Notes: generated by a model not told the origin, from the letters alone. Shown: positions 27,206-36,767, numbered from the stretch's first letter. The stretch is DNA of 64,000 nucleotides from CAVZMO01 sp963776195 (GCA_963776195.1 CAVZMO010000016.1:1-64000); one strand, 5' to 3'. Program-made: numbers and translations.

Positions 27206-27420
27206 TGTGTAGGGTATGCCGTGTAAAACATATGACTTGTCGGTTAAAGTCTGACCGTGGAAATTTGGTAGTTCGCCACGTAGCTTGAGGGAGGTGCAAA
27301 GGGTAACCTGAAGCATTAAGTTTCTTGACAAAGGCTCCGAAAGGGAGTCGAGCAAGCCTGCGGGTCGCAACGAAAGTGAACCCACATGTAGCCTCGAAAT
27401 GCGCAACGGAGTTGTCGACA
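27206..27420 (+). mobile_element. Truncated 5' group II intron copy
   Basis: About 215 bases nearly identical to 11653-11870, the 5' part of the outer intron (TGTAGGGTATGCCGTG through CGGAGTTGTCGAC). The match stops three bases before the pgk stop codon. It lacks domain V and any protein gene, so it is a dead fragment. It starts GTGTGTAGGG, a better group II 5' end than the first copy has. Confidence 0.75.
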
Positions 27421-27423
27421 CAG

Positions 27424-28731
27424 TTATCCCTCTGTTTTCATTAAAGCCTGGACCGGTTTAAGCCCATACGGGCTTCCCTCTTCTATGGCCGTGAGGACGG
27501 TACCCCCTCCAGTAAAAAAATAATACTGTGTATTGTCCAGAACAGACAGGTAGAGACCGGGGCAGAGGTTTTTAAACTCCTGAAGAGTATCACCTCCGCC
27601 GTACATCTTTATGGCGATTCTGTTCCTGTCAATGGTGCTGTCCAGCGCAGCCGAGCCCGCTGAAAAATGCGGTGTATATCCCATAACGGCATTGACAAAG
27701 ATGGTCCGGGCGCCCAAAATGCTCTCCGCTACGGAAGGATCATTGAAGGATTCAGGGTCTATATCAAGGATATGGCCGTATTTTTTGCCTTCTTTAAAAT
27801 CCTTTATCGATATAGTCCTATATTTCCCCTCTATTCTGCCTTCCATAGTATCGGATTCGACGATAAGGGGCAGCTCGATAATCTTTTTCTTTTCTTTATC
27901 CTTCGCAACGAGGTCCTTTGCCAGGACGATGTCTTTCTCCAGAATACCCTCTATGGTTACTCCGTACTTTGCACAAAGAAAGGTATTATAGATCACGCCC
28001 CCCAGGATCAGGTGATCAACCTTCTCGTAGATTGCATAAAGCGGCTTTATCTTAGTGTCATATTTTGCACCGGCAACTACAGATAAAAAAGGCCTTTGAG
28101 GATTGATGACGGAATCCAGATTGATGATCTCCTGCTGCATTAAAAAGCCTGCATAGGAGGGGAGGTATTTTGTAATGTCGTATGTCGAGGCATGGGGCTG
28201 CCATGATCCGAAGGCATCGTTTATATAAATATCTGCAAGCCCTGCAAGCTGAAGGGCAAATTTATCCCTGATCTCTCCCTCAGCTTCTTCACCCTGAAAC
28301 CAGCGGGTATTGGGAAGATATATACCGCCTATCTTCCTCTCCCTGAGATCGCGAATGGCAAGATTAATTGATGTATCAACGCCGGGGATTCCCAGTTTCG
28401 GGTCCGTATTGAATTGAGGGATATGAAACCGTATGTGCAGCTTATGTTCGAGATATCCTGCGATCGGCCCGACCGATTCGCCCGGCCTGCATTTGATTTC
28501 ACCTGTCTTCTTGTCTTTCGGCCTACCCACATGGGTCATGAGGATCGGTCTTCCACCCCGTTCCACGATGTTGTAAAGCGTACCCAAAGAGCGGTCGATT
28601 CTGTAAGGGTCTTTGATTTCCCCGTCCTTCACGACGTTATGGTCGAACCTAACAAGAACGATCTTGCCGTTCAGGTCTGCGGTTTGAATTAAGGGCAGTC
28701 TCGGGTCTAATCTCTGATAATCAATACTCAT
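27424..28731 (-). CDS. pgk: Divergent phosphoglycerate kinase
   Basis: 435-aa glycolytic kinase homologue (1,3-bisphosphoglycerate + ADP to 3-phosphoglycerate + ATP). Recognisable motifs: KIVLVRFDHNVVK, ILMTHVGRPKDK, YINDAFGSWQPHAST, VVAGAKYDTKIKPL, MYGGGDTLQEF and FFTGGGTVLTAIEEG. Several differ from the canonical forms: NTRWFQGEEA for ENLRF-x-x-EE, GGVIYNTFL for GGGMAYTFL, and VNAVMGYTP for WNGPMGVFE. It is 35-45 residues longer than usual. It is most likely a paralogue next to an ordinary pgk elsewhere, perhaps with altered activity. No gap or other glycolytic gene adjoins it. Confidence 0.85.
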   Translation of the reverse strand: MSIDYQRLDPRLPLIQTADLNGKIVLVRFDHNVVKDGEIKDPYRIDRSLGTLYNIVERGGRPILMTHVGRPKDKKTGEIKCRPGESVGPIAGYLEHKLHIRFHIPQFNTDPKLGIPGVDTSINLAIRDLRERKIGGIYLPNTRWFQGEEAEGEIRDKFALQLAGLADIYINDAFGSWQPHASTYDITKYLPSYAGFLMQQEIINLDSVINPQRPFLSVVAGAKYDTKIKPLYAIYEKVDHLILGGVIYNTFLCAKYGVTIEGILEKDIVLAKDLVAKDKEKKKIIELPLIVESDTMEGRIEGKYRTISIKDFKEGKKYGHILDIDPESFNDPSVAESILGARTIFVNAVMGYTPHFSAGSAALDSTIDRNRIAIKMYGGGDTLQEFKNLCPGLYLSVLDNTQYYFFTGGGTVLTAIEEGSPYGLKPVQALMKTEG

Positions 28732-29166
28732 ATTTCACCTCTCACTTGATTCATCTCCCAAGCTTGATAAGGATGCGACTTTTTCCCATTTATTGCATAA
28801 AATTATCAAAATTATGAAAAAGGTTCAAGTGTATGTAAAAAACCGCCGATGAAAACATGATTTTTCAGCATAATATTGTTATTTTAAGCATTATACAGAA
28901 TATAAATAATTATCCGAAAAATTATTCTCATGGGAATTATTAGCAGATTACCAGTTGTTTAGTAATGAGGTTGATCTTGAATAGCATGTCCCCCGAATAT
29001 TAGTCAAGGACACGTGACACGGCATACGCACACTATGCTGAAATCGAACCTCAGGATGTAATATTTAGTCGTTAATCCTGTGCGACTTTCTTCCTCGTCG
29101 TAAAAACTAAATTTGCTAAAATAGTGCATACTTCTATTGATAATCAATAGTTCCACAGGCTGAAAG
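28732..29166. other. Intergenic between divergent pgk and histidine kinase
   Basis: 435 AT-rich bases that must hold two divergent promoters. No RNA gene or clear operator is recognised. Confidence 0.4.
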
Positions 29167-30366
29167 ATGAAAGATGAAAATAAAACAAAAAAGCAGCTTA
29201 TAGATGAACTGGTCGGATTCCGCCAACGTATTACTAATTTGGAAAAGTCAGGGACCGAGCGCAAGCGCATGGAGGTTGCAGTTCGGGAAGCGCTTAGATA
29301 TGCTGAGAGCATTGTAGAAACAGTGCGCGAGCCCCTTGTGGTGCTGAATGTAGACCTGAAGATACTCTCAGCCAACCGTAGCTTCTATAAGACCTTCAAA
29401 GTGAAACCTCATGAAACTATAGGAAATTTCATCTATGACCTTGGAGACCGACAATGGGACATTCCCAGGCTTCGGACGTTGTTTGAGGACATTCTTCCAA
29501 AAAACACCAAGTTCGATAACTTCGAAGTTGAGCATGAGTTCCCAATCATCGGTCGCAAAATAATGCTACTCAATGCCCGTCGGATCTATCGGAAAGACAT
29601 CGGTATACAAATGATCCTTCTTGCCATTGAAGATATCACAGAACGCAGGCTGAGAGAAGAGGAATTAAAGAAATTGTCAGAAGAGTTGGCACGTTCCAAT
29701 ACTGAATTAAGAGATTTTGCCTACGTAGCTTCGCATGATTTGAAGAAGCCTTTACAATCAATTGAGGGTTTTGCGAAGTTGTTGGGGCGGCGTTACAAGG
29801 GCAAACTTGATGCCAAAGCTGATGAGTTTATTGAGTATATCGGTAGCAGTGTTAAGCGGATGCAGGAGCTTATTAAAGACTTGTTAGAGTATTCGCAGAT
29901 TGGAGCGAAGGAAAAAAAATTCAAACCTACTGATTGCTCAGGTGTTGTGGAAAAGGCAGTTGGCAATCTGCAAGCAGCCATCGAGGAGAGTAATGCTGTA
30001 GTGACATATGATGAACTTTCGACAGTAATGGTCGATACCCCACAAATGATTAGTTTGTTTCAGAACTTGATTGACAATGCCATCAACTTTCGCGGCGAGG
30101 AGGCACCGAGAATCCATATCTCGGCTCAACGAAAAGGAGATGAATGGGTCTTCTCCATTCAGGATAATGGTATTGGAATAGACCCAAAGGACTCAGAGCA
30201 AATATTTGGAATGTTCCAGCGCCTGCATGGTAGCACAGAGTATCCTGGAACTGGCATAGGCCTGGCAATCTGCAAGAAAATTGTTGGACAGCATGGTGGA
30301 CGCATCTGGGTGGAGTCAGAGCCCGGGAAGGGCTCGACATTCTTCTTTACACTTCCCGCCCTATAG
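29167..30366 (+). CDS. PAS-domain sensor histidine kinase
   Basis: 399-aa soluble sensor kinase. A short coiled coil (1-45) leads to a PAS domain (about 48-160) of the CheR/CheB-associated type (VREPLVVLNVDLKILSAN, IIGRKIMLLNARRI). The HisKA helix has phospho-acceptor His190 in FAYVASHDLKKPLQ. The HATPase_c domain (about 265-395) shows the N box NLIDNAINF, G1 IQDNGIGID and G2 GTGIGLAICKKIV. No transmembrane segment. No response regulator is adjacent. The ATG at 29167 follows GGCTGAAAG, a weak ribosome-binding site. Confidence 0.93.
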   Translation: MKDENKTKKQLIDELVGFRQRITNLEKSGTERKRMEVAVREALRYAESIVETVREPLVVLNVDLKILSANRSFYKTFKVKPHETIGNFIYDLGDRQWDIPRLRTLFEDILPKNTKFDNFEVEHEFPIIGRKIMLLNARRIYRKDIGIQMILLAIEDITERRLREEELKKLSEELARSNTELRDFAYVASHDLKKPLQSIEGFAKLLGRRYKGKLDAKADEFIEYIGSSVKRMQELIKDLLEYSQIGAKEKKFKPTDCSGVVEKAVGNLQAAIEESNAVVTYDELSTVMVDTPQMISLFQNLIDNAINFRGEEAPRIHISAQRKGDEWVFSIQDNGIGIDPKDSEQIFGMFQRLHGSTEYPGTGIGLAICKKIVGQHGGRIWVESEPGKGSTFFFTLPAL

Positions 30367-30520
30367 ATCCCATAAGTAACAATTTTCGGGAAAGGAATGG
30401 CATGTTCATTTACGGTTGTAATGCGCACTAAATAACCGATAGTCAAAATGCGTGGACTTGATGAAGAAAGCTCGCGACTGAATCAATCCTTCAAAAACAA
30501 TAATTGTAGGTGTAACAAAA

Positions 30521-31335
30521 GTGCGACAAGAAGTCGCATAAGTAATTGTTTCAAATAGCAGAGTACCGTTACTAGGAAACCCTCTATTCCGTTAGGGGTA
30601 GCCTACTGCCCTGAATAAAGTGCGGGCAGGAAAAGGATAACCTGACCGTAAAGGTCTAATCAAAGCCGTGAGGTAATGATATATCTGCCAGCATCAAGGC
30701 GGATAAGGTGTCGGGCTTGATGGTATGAGCAACATATGTGAACTGCTGATAAACTTCGTCAACCTAGACAAGCCAAAGATGCTGAAAGGCTTGGACCAAA
30801 AGGTACATAGCCGGTTAATCTCTTTTTGTTTGGGGTTACACGGACATAATGGCTATCGGAGGAGAGGCAGGGTCTAACCCATTAGTGTTACTTATGCGGA
30901 ACTTGGTAAACCCATATCTCTCCCGGAAGGGAAAGCGACCCGCAAGGGAAGCCGATGGGGGTGTGGGTAGAGGAGAGTGGAAAAAGCGAATGCTGGTCTG
31001 TAACGGGCCAGATAAGGATTGAGTGAAAACGACATCATCCTATGCGAAAGCAGGCAGACTTCCACTTGGTCTTTCTTTACAAGAGAGTTTACCGAACCTT
31101 CGAAGGAGGAAAAGCAAAGGAATACAGGACTTCACTGTATGTGCATCCTCCTACGGATAACGTAAGAAGGCTGTGAATGGGTATTGTAAAGGCTGAACAA
31201 CAGCCACATGTTGGAAGTTGTGAAGCCGGGTTGCTTAAAGGCAGCCTCAGAAAGGCTTGAGCCGTGTGTCGGGAAACTGACAAGCACGGTTCTTATGGGG
31301 CTGGGGTTCAGCAATGAACCCTGGCTACCTGACCA
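30521..31335 (+). mobile_element. ORF-less group II intron
   Basis: Begins with the group II consensus GTGCGAC at 30521. About 740 bases of structured, noncoding sequence lead to a canonical 34-nt domain V at 31259-31292. A short hairpin (GGGGTTCAGCAATGAACCC) follows as domain VI and ends near 31335. No maturase gene, so splicing would need a protein from another intron. The 3' end is an estimate. It differs from the introns at 11.65 and 27.2 kb. Confidence 0.7.
31259..31292 (+). ncRNA. Group II intron domain V
   Basis: GAGCCGTG pairs with CACGGTTC, with a bulge and a GAAA-capped upper stem. The AGC triad and the exact 34-nt size are kept, so the catalytic core looks intact. Confidence 0.8.
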
Positions 31336-31703
31336 GTCGATGAGCGATTCCAGAAATGCGGAGTAGATGAAAGAGTCGATCGCTTGTTCTACAGCGGGAT
31401 TATCCGTCCCTCATCATTTTTTTGTGAAAATCCCCACTGTGGTTTGTGGAAATTCATAAGGCTCTTACAACTGCAACACGCTACCCCCATATGCTTAAAG
31501 AAAGCATGAGAAACATGGTATTACTCATCTATAAAAAAATAACTCCCACATTTTCACCACATCTACAGAACCAATAAAAAGCCGCTTCTTCTTGATTTAA
31601 AATATATATTTAGAACCGCGGCCACTCGTCGTTTCCCCCACATTTCCCCCACAAAAACAAAAAAGATCTAAGGCCCGAGATCCTTAAAGTCCTTGATTTT
31701 AAA

Positions 31704-31752
31704 TGGTCGGGGCGAACAGATTTGAACTGTCGACCACTCGCACCCCAAGCGC
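31704..31752 (-). pseudogene. tRNA-Pro(GGG) 3' fragment, probable attachment site
   Basis: On the minus strand this reads from the anticodon loop (TTGGGGT, anticodon GGG) through a paired T-arm (GACAG TTCAAAT CTGTT) to an acceptor strand and CCA. The 5' half of the tRNA is absent and the 5' anticodon stem no longer pairs. The break at the anticodon loop is where many tyrosine recombinases cross over. Confidence 0.7.
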
Positions 31753-32162
31753 TTGGCTATAGGCTAAGTTATTGATTTTATTATGCTTATATTGCCGCTG
31801 AATGTCGCATTTCGGTAGTGCTAAGCACCACTTTTGCGACAAATCTGCGACAAAAAAAAGTGCGATGAATTTTCACGGACGGCTTGCGCAGTCCACCTCC
31901 TACGAGTCTTCAGTTATCGAAAATTACATCATCTGAAGATTGTCGTTTGTAACACGCAAGAAAACAGACGAGATATCCCCTGATTTCGAGTTGCAGAAAG
32001 GTCAAGGATAGATAAGTAGATACAGAGGGGTCAGGGCAATGAGGCTTGCAGCCTCACTGCCTGAGCTATGCATTGATTCAACTTGCTTTAGTTAGGAATG
32101 AACGTCGCCTCCACGAAAACGGAAGAATAGCCCTTAAATAATGAAATTAAGAATGGTTGTCA
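31753..32162. other. Noncoding stretch beside the attachment-site fragment
   Basis: No gene supported. It contains a hairpin at about 31804-31841 (GTCGCA ... GGTAGTGCT/AGCACCAC ... TGCGAC) and an adjacent direct repeat TGCGACAAA (31836-31856). Such repeats next to an attachment site may be recombinase arm sites. Confidence 0.4.
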
Positions 32163-32705
32163 TTACCTCTTGATCGTTCCGCGAAGGTTTAGAAGGACAT
32201 TACCCTTACCATCGTCGCTGACCGTGAGGTTTCCTGCCCCCGTTTCCCCTGAGTATTTATTTGTGCCCCCGGTAATAAAGAACGTCCCATTAAAGGTATG
32301 AGGTACATCCGTACCGGTGGGGCCTACCTCACAGATAATTCCCACTTGTCCCAAGTTCAAGACAGCATTACCTATTGTAATCTCTGTGGTGCCGCTGGCA
32401 GGGGCACAAAATCCAGTTGGAGAACTGGAGGTGCCCTCACCACTCGGCGTGGCCGATTTCCATAGAATTTTGAGTGTTGAGGAAAATTTTGCCTTGCCAA
32501 AGTGCCTTGAAGACACAGTTCCTTCTGATTGGACAGTACAACCCTGATCATCGGATTGGCAACCGGATACCCCCGGATCAGTTATTTTGCCAAATCCATT
32601 GGCCTGAAAATCCAGAACCACTGTGCGGGCCAATACAGGGGATGTACTTAACCCAAGTGTAAGGATAAAAAGCAAAATTATTGTCTTCACAAAGACTGAT
32701 CTCAT
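32163..32705 (-). CDS. Secreted hypothetical protein
   Basis: 180 aa with a signal peptide (VKTIILLFILTLGLSTSPVLA). The mature chain is strand- and Gly/Thr-rich with four or five Cys (CQSDDQGC, GFCAP, IICEVG). This suggests a disulphide-bonded beta fold exposed outside the cytoplasm. The family is not recognised. Ribosome-binding site GAGGGGG before the ATG. Confidence 0.7.
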   Translation of the reverse strand: MRSVFVKTIILLFILTLGLSTSPVLARTVVLDFQANGFGKITDPGVSGCQSDDQGCTVQSEGTVSSRHFGKAKFSSTLKILWKSATPSGEGTSSSPTGFCAPASGTTEITIGNAVLNLGQVGIICEVGPTGTDVPHTFNGTFFITGGTNKYSGETGAGNLTVSDDGKGNVLLNLRGTIKR

Positions 32706-33150
32706 AACCCCCTCCTATATTAAACCTTGGATCGTTTTCGCACTCGCTTTGTATATAGTAACATGAAGCATTGAGCAAGATAGATGCCTAAGACAAATAG
32801 ATAATCTTAACTTATCGATATTAAATGATAAGTGGGGGGTGAAGAGTTTACGGCTGTCACTTTTATGGTTTATTAATGTATGGATTTGCCTTCAACATGT
32901 GTACAATTTATACCATGGGATGGTGACAAATTAAAGCAGGATATTTCCTATGAGTGTAGATTATATTTGTAAACCAACGGATCGAAGCATCTAATATTTT
33001 AAAGGGAGGAGAGAGGGATGTCTGAGGATATTAAAGTCCCACAAAGTTGGCAAAATTTATATATATCTGTACTGTAATTTGTGCTGAAGGATTGGGCTTA
33101 GGAAAACACATGTTTTAACTTGTATTGAACTCAATTTGCATTTATACAAA
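32706..33150. other. Intergenic with a possible 19-codon ORF
   Basis: The only notable signal is AAAGGGAGGAGAGAGGG followed by an ATG at 33018 that opens a 19-aa frame (MSEDIKVPQSWQNLYISVL). The ribosome-binding site is far better than chance, so this may be a truncated gene or leader peptide. Nothing else seen. Confidence 0.35.
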
Positions 33151-34236
33151 TCAATTCAGATGTGAATTGAATATTTCGTCAAAACGGTGAGCTATTTTCG
33201 TGAACGCACTCAAAACGATGGGGTCGAAGTCCCATGGCATTGTCCTTTCGTCTCCCTCCGCAATGATTATGCAAGCTTCTTCATGACTCAAAGGAGGCTT
33301 GTAGGGTCGTTTCCTTCTGAGAGCATCATACTGGTCTACAAGCATAACTATCCGGCCTTCAAGTGGTATCTCATCCCCGCTTAACCCTCTCGGATACCCT
33401 CCACCACACCATCTTTCGTGATGATTTAACGCAATAGATGCTGCTAACTGTATTATCGGGTGCGACGAATCCGCCAGTATCTTGCTTCCAAGGGTAGTAT
33501 GTGTTTTCATTGTCTCAAACTCTTCCGCTGTCAGACTGCCTGGTTTTAAAAGTATATTGTCGGGTATCCCGATTTTCCCTATATCGTGCAGCGGGGCCGC
33601 TAGGGTTATTGCTTCAACAAAATCTTTATGTAAGTCCAGAGCCTTAGCAATTCCCCTTGCATAGTATCCCATCCGAGAAATATGGGCACCTGTATCAGTA
33701 TCCCTGAATTCAGCAGCGGTCAATAATCTCCGTATGATCTCTACGTTCATGTCTTTGACTGCAGCTAGGGCATCGGCTAATTCTCTTGTCTTAAGCATAA
33801 CAGTATCTTCCAGCGTAGTTTGATAATTATTTTGAGTCTCTGTGTTTTTGTAATACCGAATAGCTTTTTCTATCGCACGCATAAGATAAGGTATATTAAA
33901 CGGCTTTGTTACAAAATCAAAGGCACCTCGTTGTATCGCATCGATAGCTATATCAAGATCGGCATATGCAGTCATTAAAATTACCGGGATTTCAGGATTA
34001 GTATTATGGACCTTTTCAAGAAGTTCGAGCCCCGACAGTACAGGCATACTGATATCTGTCAGTACTGCAATGATTCTGTTCTCATGTAATTTATTAAGGG
34101 CATCTTTTGCGTTTTCACAGGAAATAACGGACAAGCTATGGGCGCTGATCAATGAGGAAACAGATTTAAGAACATCGGGGTTATCGTCAACAACAAGGAT
34201 CTTTCCTTCGATGTCGGCGCTCATTAATTCCGGCAT
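33151..34236 (-). CDS. Response regulator with HD-GYP phosphodiesterase domain
   Basis: About 361 aa. An N-terminal receiver has the phospho-acceptor Asp in AVLTDISMP and the Lys in FVTKPF. A linker helix follows. The C-terminal HD-GYP domain would hydrolyse cyclic di-GMP: RDTDTGAHISRM, LHDIGKIGIPD, HHERWCGGGYPRGL, and LVDQYDALRRKRPYK. The usual Asp in HHExxDGxGYP is Cys here. Metal-binding His and Asp in HDIGK are kept. The ATG at 34236 is preferred; a TTG six codons upstream is possible. It is followed on the same strand by the PilZ-receiver and MshEN-like genes, which suggests a signalling cluster. Confidence 0.9.
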   Translation of the reverse strand: MPELMSADIEGKILVVDDNPDVLKSVSSLISAHSLSVISCENAKDALNKLHENRIIAVLTDISMPVLSGLELLEKVHNTNPEIPVILMTAYADLDIAIDAIQRGAFDFVTKPFNIPYLMRAIEKAIRYYKNTETQNNYQTTLEDTVMLKTRELADALAAVKDMNVEIIRRLLTAAEFRDTDTGAHISRMGYYARGIAKALDLHKDFVEAITLAAPLHDIGKIGIPDNILLKPGSLTAEEFETMKTHTTLGSKILADSSHPIIQLAASIALNHHERWCGGGYPRGLSGDEIPLEGRIVMLVDQYDALRRKRPYKPPLSHEEACIIIAEGDERTMPWDFDPIVLSAFTKIAHRFDEIFNSHLN

Positions 34237-34468
34237 TTTCTTCACTCTTCTCAAAAGCTCTCGTCACTATTTCAATTACCATTCCTTCTTCTCTATCTAC
34301 TCTCAGCTTATGCTTGTGCGAGAAGGTAGTCAATCCTACCGGGGTAGGGATGGCCGGGGGGCCTTCTTAACTGAACACTTGGTAAATTTGTTATCTAGTT
34401 TTATTTGTACTCGTGAGAATTATCGTAGGCGCAAAGGGTGTTAGAAGAGGAAGTTATCGTTTAAAACT

Positions 34469-34849
34469 CTATTCGGATTGATGTTTAGTAAGGCTGTCGG
34501 TGTATTCTTGAAGTTGCTTGATGACCTCGTCATACGAGATTGCCTGGATCTGGGCCAAGGCATCTCCAAAATACATGTAAGAATCACTTTGTTCTTTTAA
34601 AAGCGCATCTACCTGTTCCTTTGTTAAATACTTCTCTTTAATTGCAATCTCTCCAAATCTTTCTCGTGTTTCTTCCTGTATTACTAATATCCTTAAGATA
34701 TCATCATCTGTCAGCCACCCTTTGTTTTTAGCAAGCTCTCCAATCATCCGGTTATTTTTTCTCTGCAGCAATCTTGCGCTGATAACGGCATCAGTTGTTA
34801 TTAGACCTTTTTCAACAAGATATTTTCCGAAGCGAGGATATTTATTCAT
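34469..34849 (-). CDS. MshEN/GSPII_E N-terminal-like domain protein
   Basis: 126-aa stand-alone domain. FGKYLVEKGLITTDAVISAR and later FGEIAIKEKYLTKEQVDALL are two copies of the G-x-x-L/I-x-x-x-G-x-I/L pattern. That pattern occurs in the N-terminal domains of type II secretion/pilus ATPases, some of which bind cyclic di-GMP. The location between a PilZ-receiver gene and an HD-GYP gene supports a cyclic-di-GMP link, as inference. Confidence 0.7.
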   Translation of the reverse strand: MNKYPRFGKYLVEKGLITTDAVISARLLQRKNNRMIGELAKNKGWLTDDDILRILVIQEETRERFGEIAIKEKYLTKEQVDALLKEQSDSYMYFGDALAQIQAISYDEVIKQLQEYTDSLTKHQSE

Positions 34850-34878
34850 AATTCATAATCCCCATTCTTGATAAATTT

Positions 34879-35574
34879 TTATTCTTTATTACGCTCCAAG
34901 AAAGCTTTGATTGCTTTAGATAATTCAGCAGGTGAGGTTACCTGTTTGATTAGGAAATCATCTGCTCCGCCCTCAATAAGTCTATTTATGACATCCTGAG
35001 TGATGAGAGAAGAAAAAATCAATACGGGGATACTTGCCCATTTAGATGATTTTATAACTGATAGCATTTTGAATCCATCCATTCTTTTCATAAACAAATC
35101 AAGCACTATTATGTCCGGTGTATGCTCTGCGAGCAAACTGATACCTTCTACCCCATCTCTTGCTTCAAGAACAGAAAAACCGTCGGCAATCAGTTTGGTC
35201 CTATAAAGCTTCCGAATCATATCATTGTCTTCAATAATAAGAATCTGCTTCCCCTGATTTTTAACTTTTTGCGATTCAAATTGAACGCTTTCGACGAGGT
35301 GCTTGATCAGTAATTTCTGATTATCGTTGAGGTTAATAAATTGAACGCCGATTCCTATTCCTGGTTCATGGTGCTTAACCACTGCCTTCACCGTTAATGG
35401 TATGGGGATAGTGACATCAATAATGCTACTTGGTTCATAAGGATGCTCTACACAGATAAACATACCACCTTCACTTATATCATGACTGTCCCCCTTATTG
35501 ATATCATCTACCAAAACGCCTTCAATGAAGGGTAATCTTCCATTTTCTCTGCGTTCTGCTTCTTGATTCTTCAT
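34879..35574 (-). CDS. PilZ-receiver protein
   Basis: About 231 aa. A PilZ-like domain (ENGRLPFIEGVLV, DISEGGMFICVEHP; about 10-110) lacks the full RxxxR cyclic-di-GMP motif, having RREN-x-R. A receiver follows (KQILIIEDNDMIRKLYRTKL; phospho-Asp in IIVLDLFMKRMDGF; Lys in DDFLIKQV). No output domain. A longer start at 35643 would add 23 hydrophobic residues. The ATG at 35574 gives a normal PilZ start; neither has a strong ribosome-binding site. Confidence 0.8.
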   Translation of the reverse strand: MKNQEAERRENGRLPFIEGVLVDDINKGDSHDISEGGMFICVEHPYEPSSIIDVTIPIPLTVKAVVKHHEPGIGIGVQFINLNDNQKLLIKHLVESVQFESQKVKNQGKQILIIEDNDMIRKLYRTKLIADGFSVLEARDGVEGISLLAEHTPDIIVLDLFMKRMDGFKMLSVIKSSKWASIPVLIFSSLITQDVINRLIEGGADDFLIKQVTSPAELSKAIKAFLERNKE

Positions 35575-35714
35575 TTTTTCAATTATATCTATTTCATACG
35601 GTGACTGCAATCGCAAATAGAATCTTACGATTAAGAAGGTCAACGAGAAATCTTCAATAGTGATGCAAGATTTGAAAATCTCGCTTTCAGGAAGAAGGCT
35701 TTTGGCTCAAGATA

Positions 35715-36761
35715 TTATGAATCAAGTTTATTTACAGCGGAGCGGAGGCGCTCTGAAAGACTGTGGAGATACCTGGCCGTTGTCTTGAGATCCTTGTGTC
35801 CCATCAGCTGTCGTACAGTTTCAACGTCTACTCCGGATGCAAGAAGATGCGTCGCAAAAGAATGTCTCAGCATATAGGGAGTTATCTTCGGGAGGCCCGA
35901 GTTCTTTGCCAATGAGCGCAGGGATTTCCTTATGTCCTTAACAGGTTTTTCATGGGAAGAGAATACCCATGGTCCGGTACGCTGCTTATAAAGAAGGTTC
36001 AATATCTCATAGACTGTCTTGTTCATGGGAATTGTCCTCTCCTCGGATTTCTTCGGTTTCCATTCCTGTTTCGCCTTGATCCGAATTATTTTGCCCTTGA
36101 AGTCTACATCCGGCCAGGACAGGAACTGCAATTCCGCAGGCCGCATCCCTGTATTTCTGGCGATAATGATTCGATAAAAGCCGAGAGCTGCAAGGCGGTT
36201 TTTGCCCTTAAGGTCGAAGGCTTTTACCATGTCATCATAAACATCCGCAGGCACAAAGGCATGGAGCTTTTTTATTTCTTCGAGTTTGGGAAATTTTAAG
36301 TTTTCGACTACGTCTTTCCTTATAAAATTTTTATCAGCACCCCAGCGCAGGATCTGCCTCATTAGCTTTATGTGAATGTTTACGGTAGTGTTAGAGTATC
36401 CTTTTGCCTTTTGTTGCTCCTGAAAATCTAATACTCTGCTGTTGGTGATTTCTTGCTCATCCAGTATAAGATTCCCAAAAAACTGTTGAAGATGATTTGT
36501 GTAATCGTCCTTGTATAGCTGATAGGTCCTTGCAGACTTCACTGTCTTTGTATATTGAATATATGCGGTTGCAAGCTCGTCGAAGGAATGCTCTTCTGCG
36601 GGTTCCATTCTGACCAGGCGATGACGCTGGAGAGTCTTTAATTCTTCTTGATATACCAGAGCCTGTCTTTTATTGTGGACGCCGGGGATCAGCCGATTGA
36701 TCCTTCGGCCGCCGATATGGACGTTAATATACCAGGATTTCCCGCGGCGGTATACTGACAT
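35715..36761 (-). CDS. Tyrosine recombinase/integrase
   Basis: 348-aa site-specific recombinase, the likely integrase of the element. It has an N-terminal arm-binding strand region (MSVYRRGKSWYINVHIGGRR), a SAM-like core-binding domain (about 60-150) and a catalytic domain. The catalytic residues are Arg in ARNTGMRPAEL, His-x-x-Arg in YMLRHSFATHLL, His in LMGHKDLKTT and Tyr in TARYLH. Full length and intact. A 35-codon gene with a strong ribosome-binding site ends six bases upstream. Confidence 0.93.
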   Translation of the reverse strand: MSVYRRGKSWYINVHIGGRRINRLIPGVHNKRQALVYQEELKTLQRHRLVRMEPAEEHSFDELATAYIQYTKTVKSARTYQLYKDDYTNHLQQFFGNLILDEQEITNSRVLDFQEQQKAKGYSNTTVNIHIKLMRQILRWGADKNFIRKDVVENLKFPKLEEIKKLHAFVPADVYDDMVKAFDLKGKNRLAALGFYRIIIARNTGMRPAELQFLSWPDVDFKGKIIRIKAKQEWKPKKSEERTIPMNKTVYEILNLLYKQRTGPWVFSSHEKPVKDIRKSLRSLAKNSGLPKITPYMLRHSFATHLLASGVDVETVRQLMGHKDLKTTARYLHSLSERLRSAVNKLDS

Positions 36762-36767
36762 CGCAAA

